The notes under the pieces were generated by a model. The model was not told where the DNA came from. It saw only the letters and a program-made list of their open reading frames with translations, and searched no databases. DNA of 14,996 nucleotides from Alphaproteobacteria bacterium (GTDB lineage Bacteria > Pseudomonadota > Alphaproteobacteria > UBA6615): assembly GCA_017643325.1 (NCBI GenBank), contig JAEPNS010000007.1, positions 6,220-21,215 on the forward strand, in the 5' to 3' direction. Positions 14,089 to 14,996 of this stretch are shown piece by piece. The number at the start of each line of letters is the position of its first letter. The first letter of the stretch is position 1. Both the position numbers and the translations under genes were made by a program.

Positions 14089-14799
14089 TCAGGATTTCGG
14101 GTAGACCAGCGTGTTGCCGTAGCGCCAGCGCTCGATCGTCACGTCCGCGAACACGCCGCCGTAGTTCAACGGCTCGCCCGCCCAGAACTCCTCGCAGGCT
14201 TCCAGGTCCGGATATTCCATGATCATGAAGGAACCGATCATCTGGGTGCCGTCGTCGTTGAACATCGGCCCGCGCGCGACATAGCGGTCCATGACCGTGG
14301 CCTGAAACTTGTGGTGGGCCTCGGCGACCGCGTCGCGGCGCTCAGTGGCCTCCGGGCCGTCGATGGCGGTGATGGCGAACTGCTGCCAGCCCTCGGTGCG
14401 CGGGAAGGTGTCCCAGCGCAGGTCCATGGACGACGACCAGCGCGTGACCGACGTGCTCGCGAAGGCGCCGGCCTTCGAATAGCCGTCGGCGGCGATCCAC
14501 GCTTCGGCGGCCGCCTTGTCCGGCGCGTCGATCATCGCCATCGCGCCGCGCGGCGTCTTGCCGTCGGCCTTCAGCAGCGGGCCGGTGAAGCGGATCTGGT
14601 CCTGGGTTCCGATGAGGTGCGCCTGGTGGCCTTCCATGCCCTTTTCGCGCAGTTCGAGGCCGCCGTCCTCCTTGAAATAGCCCTTGCAGATCCAGCTCGG
14701 GCTTTTGGTCCGGTAGTACTCCTTGAGCTCTTCTTCCGAGAGCCCGTAGCGCGGGTCGCCGGGCAGGGCTCCGGAGGGATTGTTCGGATCGTCGGCCAT
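14089..14799 (-). CDS. Tandem YCII-domain (YciI-like) protein
   Basis: This 236-residue protein contains two copies of the YCII (dimeric alpha-beta barrel) fold. The first covers about residues 36-121 (EGHQAHL at 56-62, TGPLLKADGKTPRGAMAMID at 72-91, ending TSVTRW). The second covers about 137-227 (EAHHKFQ at 160-166, ARGPMFNDDGTQMIGSFMIM at 175-194, ending VTIERW). A joined pair would mimic the usual YciI dimer. The ATG at 14799 is supported by GAGGAG seven bases upstream; an upstream in-frame ATG only extends the protein through the palindromic repeat and is rejected. YciI-type proteins are linked to dehalogenation or small-molecule detoxification, but the role here is unknown. Confidence 0.8.
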   Translation of the reverse strand: MADDPNNPSGALPGDPRYGLSEEELKEYYRTKSPSWICKGYFKEDGGLELREKGMEGHQAHLIGTQDQIRFTGPLLKADGKTPRGAMAMIDAPDKAAAEAWIAADGYSKAGAFASTSVTRWSSSMDLRWDTFPRTEGWQQFAITAIDGPEATERRDAVAEAHHKFQATVMDRYVARGPMFNDDGTQMIGSFMIMEYPDLEACEEFWAGEPLNYGGVFADVTIERWRYGNTLVYPKS

Positions 14800-14935
14800 C
14801 GTTCGTCTCCTCGGGAAGGCGTTGTTCTCGTTGGCCCGCATCCTCGCGTCGCGGACCGCCGGGCGCAAGCCCGTCCCCGGAACGACAGTCCTGCGTTCGC
14901 GGCATGGGAACGTTCGGCCGTTGACTTGCCTCCGC

Positions 14936-14964
14936 TCGTCACCCCTGCGAAAGCAGGGGTCCAT
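14936..14964. repeat. Alphaproteobacterial-type dispersed palindromic repeat
   Basis: ACCCCTGC (14941-14948) and GCAGGGGT (14953-14960) form a perfect 8-base stem with a GAAA loop, flanked by CTCGTC and CCATTGA. This is the familiar form of the REP-like elements scattered between genes in many alphaproteobacterial genomes; that match is from memory. There is no T-run, so it is not a standard terminator. Only one copy is visible in the window. Confidence 0.65.
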
Positions 14965-14996
14965 TGACTCAGACGGTTGCCCGGTCGGGCAGCGGC

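Noticed and set aside
14800..14964. N-terminal extension of the YCII protein to an upstream ATG at 14964
   Set aside because: The extension translates the palindromic repeat and arginine-rich spacer, while the ATG at 14799 has a strong GAGGAG site.

Overview
The window is GC-rich and densely coded, with GTG as well as ATG starts, short or overlapping gene junctions and an alphaproteobacterial palindromic-type repeat at its right edge. Protein resemblances (a Rhizobium-type biuret hydrolase and an SSF-type hybrid histidine kinase) also fit a free-living alphaproteobacterium. No ribosomal RNA, tRNA, CRISPR array, transposase or phage gene is visible, and the region looks chromosomal and metabolic.

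Left part (1-6847, + strand): a nitrogen-scavenging operon. A 367-base leader carries a very good sigma-54 (-24/-12) promoter and a TGTATACA palindrome. It is followed by a Tat-exported BMP-family binding protein, two BMP/nucleoside-type ABC permeases, a formamidase (AmiF), a biuret hydrolase (BiuH, with all four signature active-site residues in place), a second BiuH-like cysteine hydrolase (candidate triuret hydrolase), a small cupin and, 90 bases on, a RidA-family protein. Junctions overlap or are only a few bases long from the permeases to the cupin. The likely job is to import a small N-rich amide or ureide and strip ammonia from it under nitrogen limitation. The transporter ATPase and an allophanate hydrolase are not in the window.

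Middle part (6861-8201): two exported small proteins on the - strand, one a thermonuclease-fold protein that has lost its catalytic residues and one with three PPGLAK repeats. Next comes a 290-base gap that holds a perfect Rho-independent terminator on the + strand with no gene in front of it, which suggests a small RNA or an attenuator.

Right part (8202-14996): a 1181-residue hybrid histidine kinase with a sodium:solute symporter-like sensor, convergent with a LuxR-type response regulator. The pair resembles CrbS/CrbR (MxtR/ErdR), the acetate-switch two-component system. Upstream of the regulator on the same strand is a radical SAM enzyme of unknown substrate whose C-terminal motif recalls tetraether lipid synthase-like proteins. 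A tandem YCII-domain protein and a palindromic repeat close the window.
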